DNA of 64,000 nucleotides from Maribacter luteus (GTDB lineage Bacteria > Bacteroidota > Bacteroidia > Flavobacteriales > Flavobacteriaceae): the NCBI RefSeq assembly GCF_009674825.1, contig NZ_WKJH01000021.1, positions 159,044-223,043 on the forward strand. The letters are read 5' to 3'. Within the stretch, counting starts at the first letter, position 1, and each line of letters opens with the position of its first letter. Below are positions 55,667 to 64,000 of the stretch, in pieces. A program made the position numbers and the translations under genes. A model generated the notes under the pieces. It was given only the letters and a program-made list of their open reading frames with translations. It was not told the origin of the DNA and made no database searches.

Positions 55667-56689
55667 TTAAATCTTAGCGGATTTAACGGTTTTAATGATT
55701 CTGCCCGCAATTTTGTATGGATCACCATTAGAAGCAGGTCGTCTATCTTCTAACCAACCTTTGTATCCTTTTTCAACAGCAATCAATGGAATACGGATAG
55801 ATGCCCCTCTGTCGGAAACGCCCCAAGAGAAATCCGTAATGGCAGCTGTTTCGTGTAAACCTGTTAAACGTTGGTCGTTAAATTCACCGTAAACGGCAAT
55901 GTGCTCATCAACAACATCACGGAAAGCTTCGCAAATAGCGGCGTAAACTTCTTTATCTCCACAAGTTCTTAATGTGGTGTTAGAGAAGTTGGCATGCATA
56001 CCTGAACCATTCCAGTCCATATCCCTTCCAAGAGGTTTTGGGTGGTATTCAATATAGTAACCATACTTTTCAGTTAGCCTGTCCAGTAAATATCTTGCAA
56101 TCCATAATTCATCACCGGCTTTTTTGGCTCCTTTGGCAAATAATTGGAATTCCCATTGTCCGCAAGCAACTTCTTGGTTTATACCTTCAAAATTCAAACC
56201 AGCCTCAATACAAAGGTCAGCATGTTCTTCGACCAATTGTCTTCCGTGGGTGTTCAATCCACCAACAGAGCAGTAATATAATCCTTGTGGAGCAGGGTAT
56301 CCACCTCTAGGGAAACCTAAAGGTAAGTCGGTTTCTCTGTCCATGATAAAATATTCTTGTTCAAAACCAAACCAGAAATCATCATCTTCATCATCAATAG
56401 TAGCTCTACCGTTAGATTCGTGTGGTGTGCCGTCTGCATTGTAAACCTCGGTCATAACCAACCATCCGTTGATGCGCTCTGGATCTGGGTAAATCGCTAC
56501 TGGTACCAACAAACAGTCGGAAGAATCACCTGTGGCCTGTTTTGTTGAAGATCCGTCAAATGACCAATTCCCCAACTCTTCTAAAGTTCCTTTGAAGTCT
56601 TCGTGCTCTTCAACTTTAGTTTTACTTCTCATGTTTTGGGTTGGGAAATAACCATCTAACCAAATGTATTCTAATTTAATCTTTGCCAT
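55667..56689 (-). CDS. Glutamine synthetase, GSII (eukaryote-like) type
   Basis: Forms glutamine from glutamate, ammonia and ATP. The 340-residue size and motifs fit the short GSII class: EYIWLDGYFPTQNMRSK at the N-terminus, NWSFDGSST, GFEQEYFIMD and NGSGMHANFS with metal and ATP ligands, and DRGASIRIPL. It is cytoplasmic. It is divergent from the GSIII gene, and a shared upstream region may regulate both by nitrogen status. Confidence 0.94.
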   Translation of the reverse strand: MAKIKLEYIWLDGYFPTQNMRSKTKVEEHEDFKGTLEELGNWSFDGSSTKQATGDSSDCLLVPVAIYPDPERINGWLVMTEVYNADGTPHESNGRATIDDEDDDFWFGFEQEYFIMDRETDLPLGFPRGGYPAPQGLYYCSVGGLNTHGRQLVEEHADLCIEAGLNFEGINQEVACGQWEFQLFAKGAKKAGDELWIARYLLDRLTEKYGYYIEYHPKPLGRDMDWNGSGMHANFSNTTLRTCGDKEVYAAICEAFRDVVDEHIAVYGEFNDQRLTGLHETAAITDFSWGVSDRGASIRIPLIAVEKGYKGWLEDRRPASNGDPYKIAGRIIKTVKSAKI

Positions 56690-56723
56690 AATATGGGTTG
56701 TTTATTAAAAATTTTAAGACAAA

Positions 56724-56731
56724 CAAAAATA
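56724..56731 (-). promoter_or_regulatory. Putative -7 box of the GSII gene
   Basis: On the minus strand TATTTTTG matches TAnnTTTG. It lies 35 bases before the ATG at 56689. Confidence 0.45.
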
Positions 56732-56871
56732 TGTTTTTCTATGAATTTATCTAATTTTTAGGGGGGTAATTATCAACAAATAATCAATAATTTGATTTAC
56801 CCCTGTTTTTTTTGGGGTATTTTATAAAAAAGTAATTATAACCTTGTTTTAATTATTAATTCCTTAATCAT

Positions 56872-56879
56872 TATTTTTG
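56872..56879 (+). promoter_or_regulatory. Putative -7 box of the GSIII gene
   Basis: TATTTTTG matches TAnnTTTG and lies 18 bases before the ATG at 56897. It is the same octamer as in the divergent GSII promoter. No -33 TTG at standard spacing was found. Confidence 0.45.
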
Positions 56880-56896
56880 TCCAAATTATTTTAAAT

Positions 56897-59083
56897 ATGT
56901 CCAAAATAAGGTTTACCGCTATCTCTGAAAGTCAATCCCGCACACCATTGACCATAGATGAAAATGGAAGGCGTTCCGAGCATTTTGCAACCAATGTCTT
57001 CAATGAGGAAAAAATGTTGCAATTTTTGACCAAAGAGGCTTATGACAGCGTAAAAGGGGCCATTTTTTCAGGTTCCAAGATCGATCGTAAAATCGCCGAT
57101 CAGGTGGCCGAGGCTATGAAATGTTGGGCTATTAATATGGGTGCAACGCACTATACCCATTGGTTTCAACCGTTAACGGGGACCACAGCGGAAAAACATG
57201 ATGCTTTTTTCGATTTATTGCCAGATGGTAGGGCTTTGGAAAAATTCGGGGGTGGACAATTGGTGCAGCAAGAACCGGATGCTTCGAGCTTTCCTCATGG
57301 GGGTATTAGAAATACTTTCGAGGCTAGGGGCTATACCGCTTGGGATCCTACTTCCCCAGCATTTTTATATGGGACAACACTATGTATACCAACGATTTTC
57401 GTTGCGTACACGGGAGAGGCACTTGATAATAAAGCACCATTGCTCAGGGCATTAAGTGCAGTGGATTCAGCGGCTACCGGAGTGGCCAAATATTTTGATA
57501 AGAATGTATCCAAAGTAAACGCGACTTTGGGATGGGAACAAGAATATTTTTTGATAGATGAATCCTTGGCCATGTCCAGACCGGATCTTGTAATGACCGG
57601 GCGTACTTTGGTAGGACAAACGGCAGCAAAGGGTCAACAGCTCGATGATCACTATTTTGGTGTCATTCCCAGTCGGGTATTGAGTTTTATGCGTCATTTG
57701 GAAAAGGAATGTACCAAATTGGGTATCCCCGTAAAAACCAGACATAACGAAGTTGCACCCAATCAATTTGAATTGGCACCTGTTTTTGAGGAAGCCAATC
57801 TGGCCGTGGATCACAATCTATTACTAATGGATGTGATGGACAAAGTGGCCGAGTCCCATAAATTGAAAGTACTGTTTCATGAAAAACCTTTTGCAGGGAT
57901 AAACGGTTCGGGAAAACACAACAATTGGTCTTTGGCCACCGATACTGGTGTAAATTTATTGAGTCCGGGGTCAACTCCGATGAAGAACCTTCAGTTCCTT
58001 ACTTTTTTTGTGAATACGATCAAGGCAGTGGATACCTATGAAGAGCTTTTGCGTTCTTCCATAGCTTCGGCGAGTAATGATCATAGGTTAGGGGCGAATG
58101 AAGCACCGCCTGCCATATTCTCCATATTCATTGGAAAGCAATTGAGCAGTGTACTTGATGAACTGGAGGGTGTATCCAAGGGCAAGTTGTCGCCAGAGGA
58201 AAAAACCGAACTTAAATTGAACGTAGTAGGTAAGATTCCTGAAATTATGCTCGATAATACGGATCGTAACAGAACGTCACCTTTCGCCTTTACCGGGAAT
58301 AAGTTCGAAATGCGCGGTGTGGGGTCAAAAACCAATTGTGCCAAGCCAATGATGGTTTTAAATACCATCGTCGCCAAACAATTGAACGATTTTAAAAAGG
58401 AGGTTGATGTGCTCATCGATAAAAAGAACCTTAAAAAAGACGAGGCCATATTCAACGTTTTAAGGGAGTATATAAAAACCTCCAAAAGAATACGGTTCGA
58501 TGGTGATGGGTATAGCCAAGAATGGGAGAAAGAAGCGAAGAAAAGAAAACTGAGCAACAATAGGACCACCCCTGATGCCATTCAGGTTTTGACAGCAAAG
58601 GATAGTCTTGAGCTTTTCAATGCGATGAACGTAATGAGCGAGGTTGAGGTCAGGGCAAGACAGGAGGTTGAGCTGGAGTCGTACATCATGCACTTACAGA
58701 TAGAAGGTAGGGTGTTCAATGAGCTGGTTTATGGGTATGTGATACCGGCTGCAATAGAATATCAGAATATTTTGTTGGCCAATGTTGGTGGACTTAAAGA
58801 AATTTATGGGGCCGGGTATAAAAAACTGTCCGATAGCCAATTAGATATAATTCAAAGGATTTCAGGTCATCTGGAGATACTGAAGACCAAGACCGATGCG
58901 ATGGTCAATGAGCGTAAAAAAGCAAATGTCATTGCTGACAGTAAGAGTAAGGCCGATGCTTATTGTAATAAGGTGAAACCATATTTTGATGAAATACGCT
59001 ATCACTGTGATAAATTGGAACGATTGGTCAGTGATAAGCATTGGCCATTGACCAAGTATAGGGAGTTGCTTTTTGTAAAATAA
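56897..59083 (+). CDS. glnN: Glutamine synthetase type III
   Basis: A long-form glutamine synthetase of 728 residues, the usual GSIII size. Family segments include THYTHWFQPLTGTTAEKHD, GWEQEYFLIDE, RHNEVAPNQFELAP, GINGSGKHNNWS and the ETNKFEMRGVGSK-like block TGNKFEMRGVGS. It makes large oligomers in known Bacteroidota. Having both GSII and GSIII side by side gives two routes for ammonia assimilation. Confidence 0.96.
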   Translation: MSKIRFTAISESQSRTPLTIDENGRRSEHFATNVFNEEKMLQFLTKEAYDSVKGAIFSGSKIDRKIADQVAEAMKCWAINMGATHYTHWFQPLTGTTAEKHDAFFDLLPDGRALEKFGGGQLVQQEPDASSFPHGGIRNTFEARGYTAWDPTSPAFLYGTTLCIPTIFVAYTGEALDNKAPLLRALSAVDSAATGVAKYFDKNVSKVNATLGWEQEYFLIDESLAMSRPDLVMTGRTLVGQTAAKGQQLDDHYFGVIPSRVLSFMRHLEKECTKLGIPVKTRHNEVAPNQFELAPVFEEANLAVDHNLLLMDVMDKVAESHKLKVLFHEKPFAGINGSGKHNNWSLATDTGVNLLSPGSTPMKNLQFLTFFVNTIKAVDTYEELLRSSIASASNDHRLGANEAPPAIFSIFIGKQLSSVLDELEGVSKGKLSPEEKTELKLNVVGKIPEIMLDNTDRNRTSPFAFTGNKFEMRGVGSKTNCAKPMMVLNTIVAKQLNDFKKEVDVLIDKKNLKKDEAIFNVLREYIKTSKRIRFDGDGYSQEWEKEAKKRKLSNNRTTPDAIQVLTAKDSLELFNAMNVMSEVEVRARQEVELESYIMHLQIEGRVFNELVYGYVIPAAIEYQNILLANVGGLKEIYGAGYKKLSDSQLDIIQRISGHLEILKTKTDAMVNERKKANVIADSKSKADAYCNKVKPYFDEIRYHCDKLERLVSDKHWPLTKYRELLFVK

Positions 59084-59130
59084 CCATGGCTTAAAGGGTA
59101 ATTCTATAATCTTCTAAGTTTAAGAATGAA

Positions 59131-59158
59131 AAGCTCACGATTCGTGGGCTTTTTTTTA
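59131..59158 (+). terminator. Terminator of the GSIII gene
   Basis: AAGCTCACG/CGTGGGCTT (one G-T pair) with a 3-base loop, followed by eight T. It lies about 50 bases past the stop. Confidence 0.83.
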
Positions 59159-59168
59159 ACTAATCCAT

Positions 59169-59176
59169 TATTTTTG
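59169..59176 (+). promoter_or_regulatory. Putative -7 box of purM
   Basis: TATTTTTG fits TAnnTTTG and lies 17 bases before the purM ATG, just after the GSIII terminator. Confidence 0.4.
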
Positions 59177-59192
59177 CCACAAATAAATTCTC

Positions 59193-60374
59193 ATGGGGTC
59201 ATCGAATAGCGAAAGGTATAAACAAAGAGGGGTTTCGGCTTCAAAAGAAGATGTGCATAATGCCATCAAGAATATTGATAAAGGACTTTTTCCTAAGGCT
59301 TTCTGTAAAATAGTACCGGATTACCTCACCAATGACGAGGATTATTGTTTGGTAATGCATGCCGATGGGGCAGGAACAAAATCGTCCTTGGCCTATATGT
59401 ATTGGAAAGAGACCGGCGATGTTTCGGTATGGAAAGGTATTGCGCAAGATGCATTGATCATGAATATCGATGATCTGATCTGTGTGGGTGCCACCGATAA
59501 TATCCTATTGTCCTCTACCATAGGCCGTAATAAGAATTTGATTCCTGGGGAAGTAATTTCAGCAATCATCAATGGCACTGAGGAATTGATCGCTGATTTG
59601 GCCGAACATGGCATGGTAATCCACTCTACGGGAGGGGAAACCGCCGATGTAGGTGATTTGGTGCGAACCATAATTGTGGATTCTACCGTAACGGCAAGAT
59701 TAAAGCGTAAAAACGTAATTGACAATGCCAATATAAAGGCCGGGGATGTTATCGTTGGCTTGGAGTCTTTTGGACAAGCCGTTTATGAGAAAGAGTATAA
59801 TGGCGGTATGGGCAGTAATGGGTTAACCTCGGCAAGGCACGATGTCTTTGCCAAGTACTTGGCTGAAAAATATCCCGAAAGTTTTGATGCCGCCGTGCCT
59901 GATGATTTAGTGTATTCCGGTAAAACTAGATTGACCGATGAAGTGCCGGGAGCTCCTTTGGATGCCGGTAAATTAGTGTTGTCACCGACCCGTACCTATG
60001 CGCCGATCGTAAAAAAGATATTGTCCAAGTATAACGCTACGGATATTCATGGTATGGTACATTGTAGTGGAGGCGCACAAACAAAGATCCTTCATTTTGT
60101 TGATAATCTGCATATTGTAAAAGATAATCTGTTCCCTATTCCTCCTTTGTTCAAATTGATCCAAGAGCAGTCAGGCACCGATTGGCGCGAAATGTACCAA
60201 GTTTTCAATTGTGGACATCGTTTGGAAATCTATGCTAATGAGACTGTGGCACAGGAATTGATTAATATTTCAAAAGAATTCGGTGTTGATGCAAGGATTA
60301 TTGGTAGGGTAGAAGGTAATCCGTCTAAAAAACTTACCATAAAAAGTGAATTCGGCACTTTTGTTTATTCATGA
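59193..60374 (+). CDS. purM: Phosphoribosylformylglycinamidine cyclo-ligase
   Basis: AIR synthetase of purine biosynthesis: FGAM plus ATP gives AIR. The 393-residue length is longer than the enterobacterial enzyme but usual for Bacteroidota. The sequence shows the HADGAGTKSSLAYMYW nucleotide region, GIAQDALIMNIDDLICVGAT, GGETADVGDLVR, and GMVHCSGGAQTKILHF in the C-terminal half. It is cytoplasmic and transcribed alone. Confidence 0.93.
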   Translation: MGSSNSERYKQRGVSASKEDVHNAIKNIDKGLFPKAFCKIVPDYLTNDEDYCLVMHADGAGTKSSLAYMYWKETGDVSVWKGIAQDALIMNIDDLICVGATDNILLSSTIGRNKNLIPGEVISAIINGTEELIADLAEHGMVIHSTGGETADVGDLVRTIIVDSTVTARLKRKNVIDNANIKAGDVIVGLESFGQAVYEKEYNGGMGSNGLTSARHDVFAKYLAEKYPESFDAAVPDDLVYSGKTRLTDEVPGAPLDAGKLVLSPTRTYAPIVKKILSKYNATDIHGMVHCSGGAQTKILHFVDNLHIVKDNLFPIPPLFKLIQEQSGTDWREMYQVFNCGHRLEIYANETVAQELINISKEFGVDARIIGRVEGNPSKKLTIKSEFGTFVYS

Positions 60375-60554
60375 TAGTTGATTAAAGCACTTGTGTTTTT
60401 GGTTTATGTTCAACGTAGGGTAAATTTTTGTTCTAGGCTTATTTACAGGTGTTTTGAGCTGAATAGGGGTTGCTCGTTGAGTAGTTGGCCGACTTTATGA
60501 TTTCTCTTATACGATTCATTTAAATAAGACGTTGATAGTAGTAAAACCAATGCT

Positions 60555-60995
60555 ATGGAAAGAAAGGAATTTCTAAGGACTTTAGGGGCCGGTGCCGCTT
60601 TTGCGTTGACTTTTCCTTGTTTACAAGGATGTTCTAAGGATGACGAGAACGGGGATAAGGTCGAAACGCCCACAGGAATTGATTTTACCATTGATCTCAA
60701 CTCTACCGAAGGTCAGGCATTGGCCGAAAATGGAAGTTTTATTTTAAAGGAATTGGTGGTCGTAGTGAAAGATCTGGATGGTAATTTCGTTGCTGCAACA
60801 CAAATCTGTAGCCATGAGTCATATGATCAAGTGAGGTATCTAACCAATGACGGGGGTATCTTCTATTGCGATGTCCATGGTTCAAGGTTCGCATTGGATG
60901 GGGAGCCTTTGAATCAAGTTGATAGTACTACTGCCAAACCCTTGAAAATCTATAATACCGAACTCAATGGGGATATACTTCGGGTTTATGAATAG
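60555..60995 (+). CDS. Rieske [2Fe-2S] lipoprotein
   Basis: A 146-residue exported electron-transfer protein. The N-terminal ERKEFLRTLGAGAAFAL has a Tat-like look, and LQGC (Cys26) is a lipobox. The cluster ligands are C85-S-H87 and C105-D-V-H108. It is short, with no oxygenase domain, so it is a free Rieske protein in the periplasm or outer membrane. It heads the redox cluster, 29 bases before the thioredoxin-like gene, and probably passes electrons to a partner that is not visible here. Confidence 0.88.
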   Translation: MERKEFLRTLGAGAAFALTFPCLQGCSKDDENGDKVETPTGIDFTIDLNSTEGQALAENGSFILKELVVVVKDLDGNFVAATQICSHESYDQVRYLTNDGGIFYCDVHGSRFALDGEPLNQVDSTTAKPLKIYNTELNGDILRVYE

Positions 60996-61024
60996 TCCTA
61001 GTTTAATCTTAATACTTTTTTAGT

Positions 61025-61459
61025 TTGAAAAAGTTGTTTTTTATTTTGTTTCTAATGAGTTCAATTGTTGTTTCTGCCCAAGATTGGCAGGCCGACTATG
61101 CCCATGCCGTATCCATTTCCCAAAAAGAGAACAAGCCTATTGTCCTTGTTTTTTCCGGGTCAGATTGGTGTGCCCCTTGTATTAAATTGGAACGTGATAT
61201 TTGGCAATCACAAGAGTTTATTAAATATTCCAAAGAGAACTATGTGCTTTATAGAGCCGATTTCCCTAGGAAAAAGAGCAATCAATTGCCTCCGGAAATG
61301 GCTCAGCAGAATAGTAAATTGGCGGAAACCTTTAATCGTAATGGTTATTTTCCTTTAGTTGTGGTCTTAAACCCGTATGAAGAGGTCCTGGGGACTACCG
61401 GTTATAAAAAAATATCACCGGATCAATACATCTCAATGCTAAACTCATTTATAAAGTGA
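61025..61459 (+). CDS. Exported thioredoxin-like protein (TTG start)
   Basis: A 144-residue thioredoxin-fold protein with a signal peptide (KKLFFILFLMSSIVVSAQ) and the redox motif W48-C49-A50-P51-C52, plus the cis-Pro of GYFPLVVV. No in-frame ATG lies upstream of the signal peptide, so TTG at 61025 is the likely start. It probably keeps cysteines reduced or oxidised outside the cytoplasm. The next gene starts inside its stop (GTGA overlap at 61456-61459). Confidence 0.85.
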   Translation: MKKLFFILFLMSSIVVSAQDWQADYAHAVSISQKENKPIVLVFSGSDWCAPCIKLERDIWQSQEFIKYSKENYVLYRADFPRKKSNQLPPEMAQQNSKLAETFNRNGYFPLVVVLNPYEEVLGTTGYKKISPDQYISMLNSFIK

Positions 61460-62451
61460 GAAAACTGCTCCCCCTGTTTTTTGTTTTCTTCTTCGTTATA
61501 GGCTTTGGCCAAGAACGAAAATATGTGACCGTTCATAAGACCCAAAAATTAATGGGAAGTCGTTTTGATATTACGGTGGTGGCTGCAAATGAGGAAATCG
61601 GATATATTAATATAGATGAAGCTGTAGCTGAGATAAAACGTATAGAAAAGTTGATTTCTTCATGGGACCCCGATTCGGAAACTGCCCTGATCAATAAAAA
61701 TGCTGGTATTAAACCCGTAAAAGTTAGTCTGGAATTATTTAAGCTTATAGAACGTACGAAACAGATATCTGAAATTACCGATGGTGCCTTTGATATTTCA
61801 TATTCCTCAATGGATGGTATTTGGAAATTCGATGGTAGCATGACCAATATGCCTACTAAGGATGAAATAAAAAAATCGATGGCCAAGGTCGGTTATGAAC
61901 AAATAATATTGGATTCGAATGAACAAACGGTATTCTTAAAACAAAAAGGAATGAAAATTTCTTTTGGGGCCATTGGTAAGGGGTATGCCGCTGATAAGAC
62001 CAAAGAATTATTGGTGTCTAAACAAGTAGTGGCAGGTATAATAAACGCATCTGGCGACCTTACTACTTGGGGTACAAAAGCAAGTGGTGAAAAATGGTTG
62101 ATAGGAATAGCTAACCCTTTAAGTAAGGATAAGATCTTTTCGTGGTTGCCCATTGTTGAGTCTTCGGTCGCTACTTCCGGTAATTACGAAAAATTCGTCA
62201 TGTTCGATGGTAAAAAATATACCCATATCATAGATCCGCGAACGGGTTACCCCTCACAAGGAGTGAATAGCGTATCTATTTTCTCTAAAAGTGCCGAACT
62301 CTGTGATGCCTTGGCTACAGCGGTTTTTATTATGGGAAAAGATGCCGGTCTCTCTTTGATCAATCAATTGGGGGGTACTGAGGTGATCTTGGTAGACAGT
62401 AATAATAAAATACATAAAAGTAGTGGTATCCTATTCGATAATAATCCATAA
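61456..62451 (+). CDS. apbE: FAD:protein FMN transferase (GTG start)
   Basis: Attaches FMN covalently to a Thr or Ser of target proteins outside the cytoplasm. The 331-residue protein has a signal peptide (ending GFGQ) and the family blocks MGSRFDITVV, ISFGAIGKGYAAD, INASGDLTTWG and HIIDPRTGYPS, then CDALATAVFIMG. GTG at 61456 is the only start that keeps the signal peptide. No classical FMN-acceptor motif protein is nearby, so its substrate is open. Confidence 0.92.
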   Translation: MRKLLPLFFVFFFVIGFGQERKYVTVHKTQKLMGSRFDITVVAANEEIGYINIDEAVAEIKRIEKLISSWDPDSETALINKNAGIKPVKVSLELFKLIERTKQISEITDGAFDISYSSMDGIWKFDGSMTNMPTKDEIKKSMAKVGYEQIILDSNEQTVFLKQKGMKISFGAIGKGYAADKTKELLVSKQVVAGIINASGDLTTWGTKASGEKWLIGIANPLSKDKIFSWLPIVESSVATSGNYEKFVMFDGKKYTHIIDPRTGYPSQGVNSVSIFSKSAELCDALATAVFIMGKDAGLSLINQLGGTEVILVDSNNKIHKSSGILFDNNP

Positions 62452-62460
62452 TTTTAAATC

Positions 62461-62670
62461 ATGAAAAAAATCGTATTTCTATTGGCATTTGCTGCTTTAT
62501 CTACCTCTTGTGTGGTGGTTAGGGAATATGATAAAGTGTACCTGAATGATGAGGAAATGGTCTTAAGTGCCAAAAGTTCTGAACGTTTTGAGACCAATTT
62601 CCAAGTGTATCGTGAAGCTGCCGCAGGTGCAAACGGAGGTAAATCCGGAGGAGGTTGTGGTTGTAACTAA
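62461..62670 (+). CDS. DUF4266 small lipoprotein
   Basis: A 69-residue lipoprotein (LSTSC, Cys17) with a conserved core REYDKVYLNDEEM and a Gly- and Cys-rich tail ending GGGCGCN. DUF4266 proteins typically stand next to DUF3570 and ApbE genes, as here. Function unknown; the terminal Cys pair might bind metal or a cofactor. It is 9 bases after apbE. Confidence 0.82.
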   Translation: MKKIVFLLAFAALSTSCVVVREYDKVYLNDEEMVLSAKSSERFETNFQVYREAAAGANGGKSGGGCGCN

Positions 62671-62727
62671 GTAAGATTGGGATTCAACTTTTTAATAAAA
62701 GCGCCGTTATATAATTCGATATTTCTT

Positions 62728-64000
62728 TTGAAAAAGCTAAGTGTACTATTTCTCTTTTTGGTCTTCAACTTGGGTCTTGCCCAGGAAGATCCGTCAAATG
62801 CCTATCAAAAACGGGTTCTTGAGGCTGCAGAGGTTGATTTGCTCTTCAGTTATTATAATCAAGATGGAGAAAACGCTGCGGTAACAGGTGGGGAAGGAAC
62901 CGAGGAATTAACAGATGCCACATCGAGTATTGTGGTTAAAATGCCATTGAACCCTGATGATGTACTTACAGTTGATGTGGGTATTTCGGCCTATTCGTCA
63001 GCATCCTCAAGTAATATAGATCCTTTTGATAAAGTTAGTAGTACAGCGAGTCCGTTCAGTGCCTCTTCCGGTGCATCACAAAGCGATGCTTTGGTGCATT
63101 TTAATCCTACCTATGAACATAGTTCCAAAGACAGGAATTCGGTTTATTCGGCACAAGCATACGTGTCTAGGGAATACGATTACTTTTCCATTGGTTTCGG
63201 TGGTGGGTATACACGCATGTTCAATGAGAAGAATACGCAGTTAGGTGCAAGTTTTCAAGTTTATTTGGATAGTTGGAATCCCCAATACCCAATTGAATTA
63301 CGGGAAGGGTTCTTTGATTCGCGTATAACGGGTACGGGTACTTATGATCCTGGTTTTGTGGAGTTCGATGATGAGACACGAAATACGTATTCACTTTCTT
63401 TAAGTTTGTCTCAGATTTTGGGCAAACGGGTGCAGGGTTCTGTTTTTATGGATTTTGTGAGTCAGAGCGGCCTGTTGAGTACACCCCATCAACGGGTGTA
63501 TTTCAGTGATGTCAATGATTTTTTCATTGAGGATTTTCAACTGGCCGATGGTGTGGAGCGATTACCGGATTCCCGTTTTAAAATTCCTATCGGGGCCCGT
63601 CTTAATTATTATATGAACGATTTGATCGTACTACGTGGTTATTATCGTTATTATTCCGATGATTGGGGAATTACTGCGCATACCGCAAGTTTGGAGGTGC
63701 CCATTAAGTTGAATGATAAGTTTACGCTTTACCCGAATTATCGTTTTTATAGCCAGACAGCGGCCGATTATTTTTATGGGAAGGAAATTGCGGTTTCCAC
63801 CCTTGATTACTACACTTCCGATTATGATCTTTCCGCCTTCGATTCCCATCAATATGGCATGGGGGTACGTTATAAGGATATTTTTGCAGGAACCAAGGTT
63901 TTTACTTTCGGTTTAAAGACCATTGATCTACGTTTTAATGCATATGATCGTAGTGACGGCCTCTCTTCTTATATTTTTAGTCTAGGCACTACTTTTGTTG
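62728..64000 (+). CDS. DUF3570 outer-membrane protein (TTG start, partial)
   Basis: An open frame from TTG at 62728 to the window end, more than 424 residues and probably close to complete. It begins with a signal peptide (KKLSVLFLFLVFNLGLAQ) and then reads KRVLEAAEVDLLFSYYNQDG. Beta-strand-rich sequence with many aromatic and Gly residues follows, ending in LSSYIFSLGTTFV, as in an outer-membrane beta-barrel. The order with DUF4266 and ApbE identifies it as the DUF3570 protein. No in-frame ATG precedes the signal peptide, so TTG is the likely start. Confidence 0.85.
   Translation, partial: MKKLSVLFLFLVFNLGLAQEDPSNAYQKRVLEAAEVDLLFSYYNQDGENAAVTGGEGTEELTDATSSIVVKMPLNPDDVLTVDVGISAYSSASSSNIDPFDKVSSTASPFSASSGASQSDALVHFNPTYEHSSKDRNSVYSAQAYVSREYDYFSIGFGGGYTRMFNEKNTQLGASFQVYLDSWNPQYPIELREGFFDSRITGTGTYDPGFVEFDDETRNTYSLSLSLSQILGKRVQGSVFMDFVSQSGLLSTPHQRVYFSDVNDFFIEDFQLADGVERLPDSRFKIPIGARLNYYMNDLIVLRGYYRYYSDDWGITAHTASLEVPIKLNDKFTLYPNYRFYSQTAADYFYGKEIAVSTLDYYTSDYDLSAFDSHQYGMGVRYKDIFAGTKVFTFGLKTIDLRFNAYDRSDGLSSYIFSLGTTFV

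Overview
The window looks like a chromosomal segment of a marine-type member of the Flavobacteriaceae (Bacteroidota). The signs are SusC/SusD pairs, many lipoproteins with a Cys just after a short hydrophobic leader, LytTR and LuxR two-component systems, the GSII/GSIII glutamine synthetase pair, BlaI/M56 genes, near-absence of Shine-Dalgarno motifs, and -7 boxes of the TAnnTTTG type. No phage, complete insertion sequence or CRISPR array was seen.

Region 1 (1-10000, almost all minus strand): diverged direct repeats at the edge, a cupin protein, an M23 peptidase, and an AT-rich islet with two paralogous HNH nucleases (one frameshifted in a homopolymer). A REP-like hairpin pair lies between the nucleases. 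Then come a two-domain DUF1566 lipoprotein, two unknown proteins, an LRR protein, a PanE-like reductase and a GH43 enzyme.

Region 2 (10000-25000): nadE, a CBM48/HhH protein, a two-gene operon of an NRAMP-like transporter without the usual metal-site motifs plus a phosphomannose isomerase, an EF-hand lipoprotein, two AraC regulators with an SDR and a QorB-type quinone reductase, MepB with a membrane protein, and a LytS/LytTR two-component system with an SRPBCC protein.

Region 3 (25060-46481, all plus strand) is the main system: a polysaccharide-utilisation locus apparently dedicated to high-mannose N-glycans. It holds four GH92 alpha-mannosidases, a sodium-solute symporter, a GH130 mannosyl-GlcNAc phosphorylase, a CBM9-like protein, a PNGase F-type amidase, SusC, SusD and a LamG surface lipoprotein. 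The inferred flow is: PNGase frees the glycan from protein, SusCD imports it, GH92 enzymes strip alpha-mannose, and cytoplasmic GH130 phosphorolyses the Man-beta-1,4-GlcNAc core. It is flanked by the LytS/LytTR pair on the left and a TPR-kinase/LuxR pair on the right; no ECF-sigma or hybrid two-component regulator is present.

Region 4 (46600-64000): the TPR kinase/LuxR system, an XRE regulator, tRNA-Arg(ACG), apt, BlaI/M56, a Ca/Na antiporter, divergent GSII and GSIII, purM, and an envelope redox cluster (Rieske lipoprotein, thioredoxin-like protein, ApbE, DUF4266, DUF3570). Three consecutive signal-peptide genes of that cluster use TTG or GTG starts. The last gene runs off the window end.
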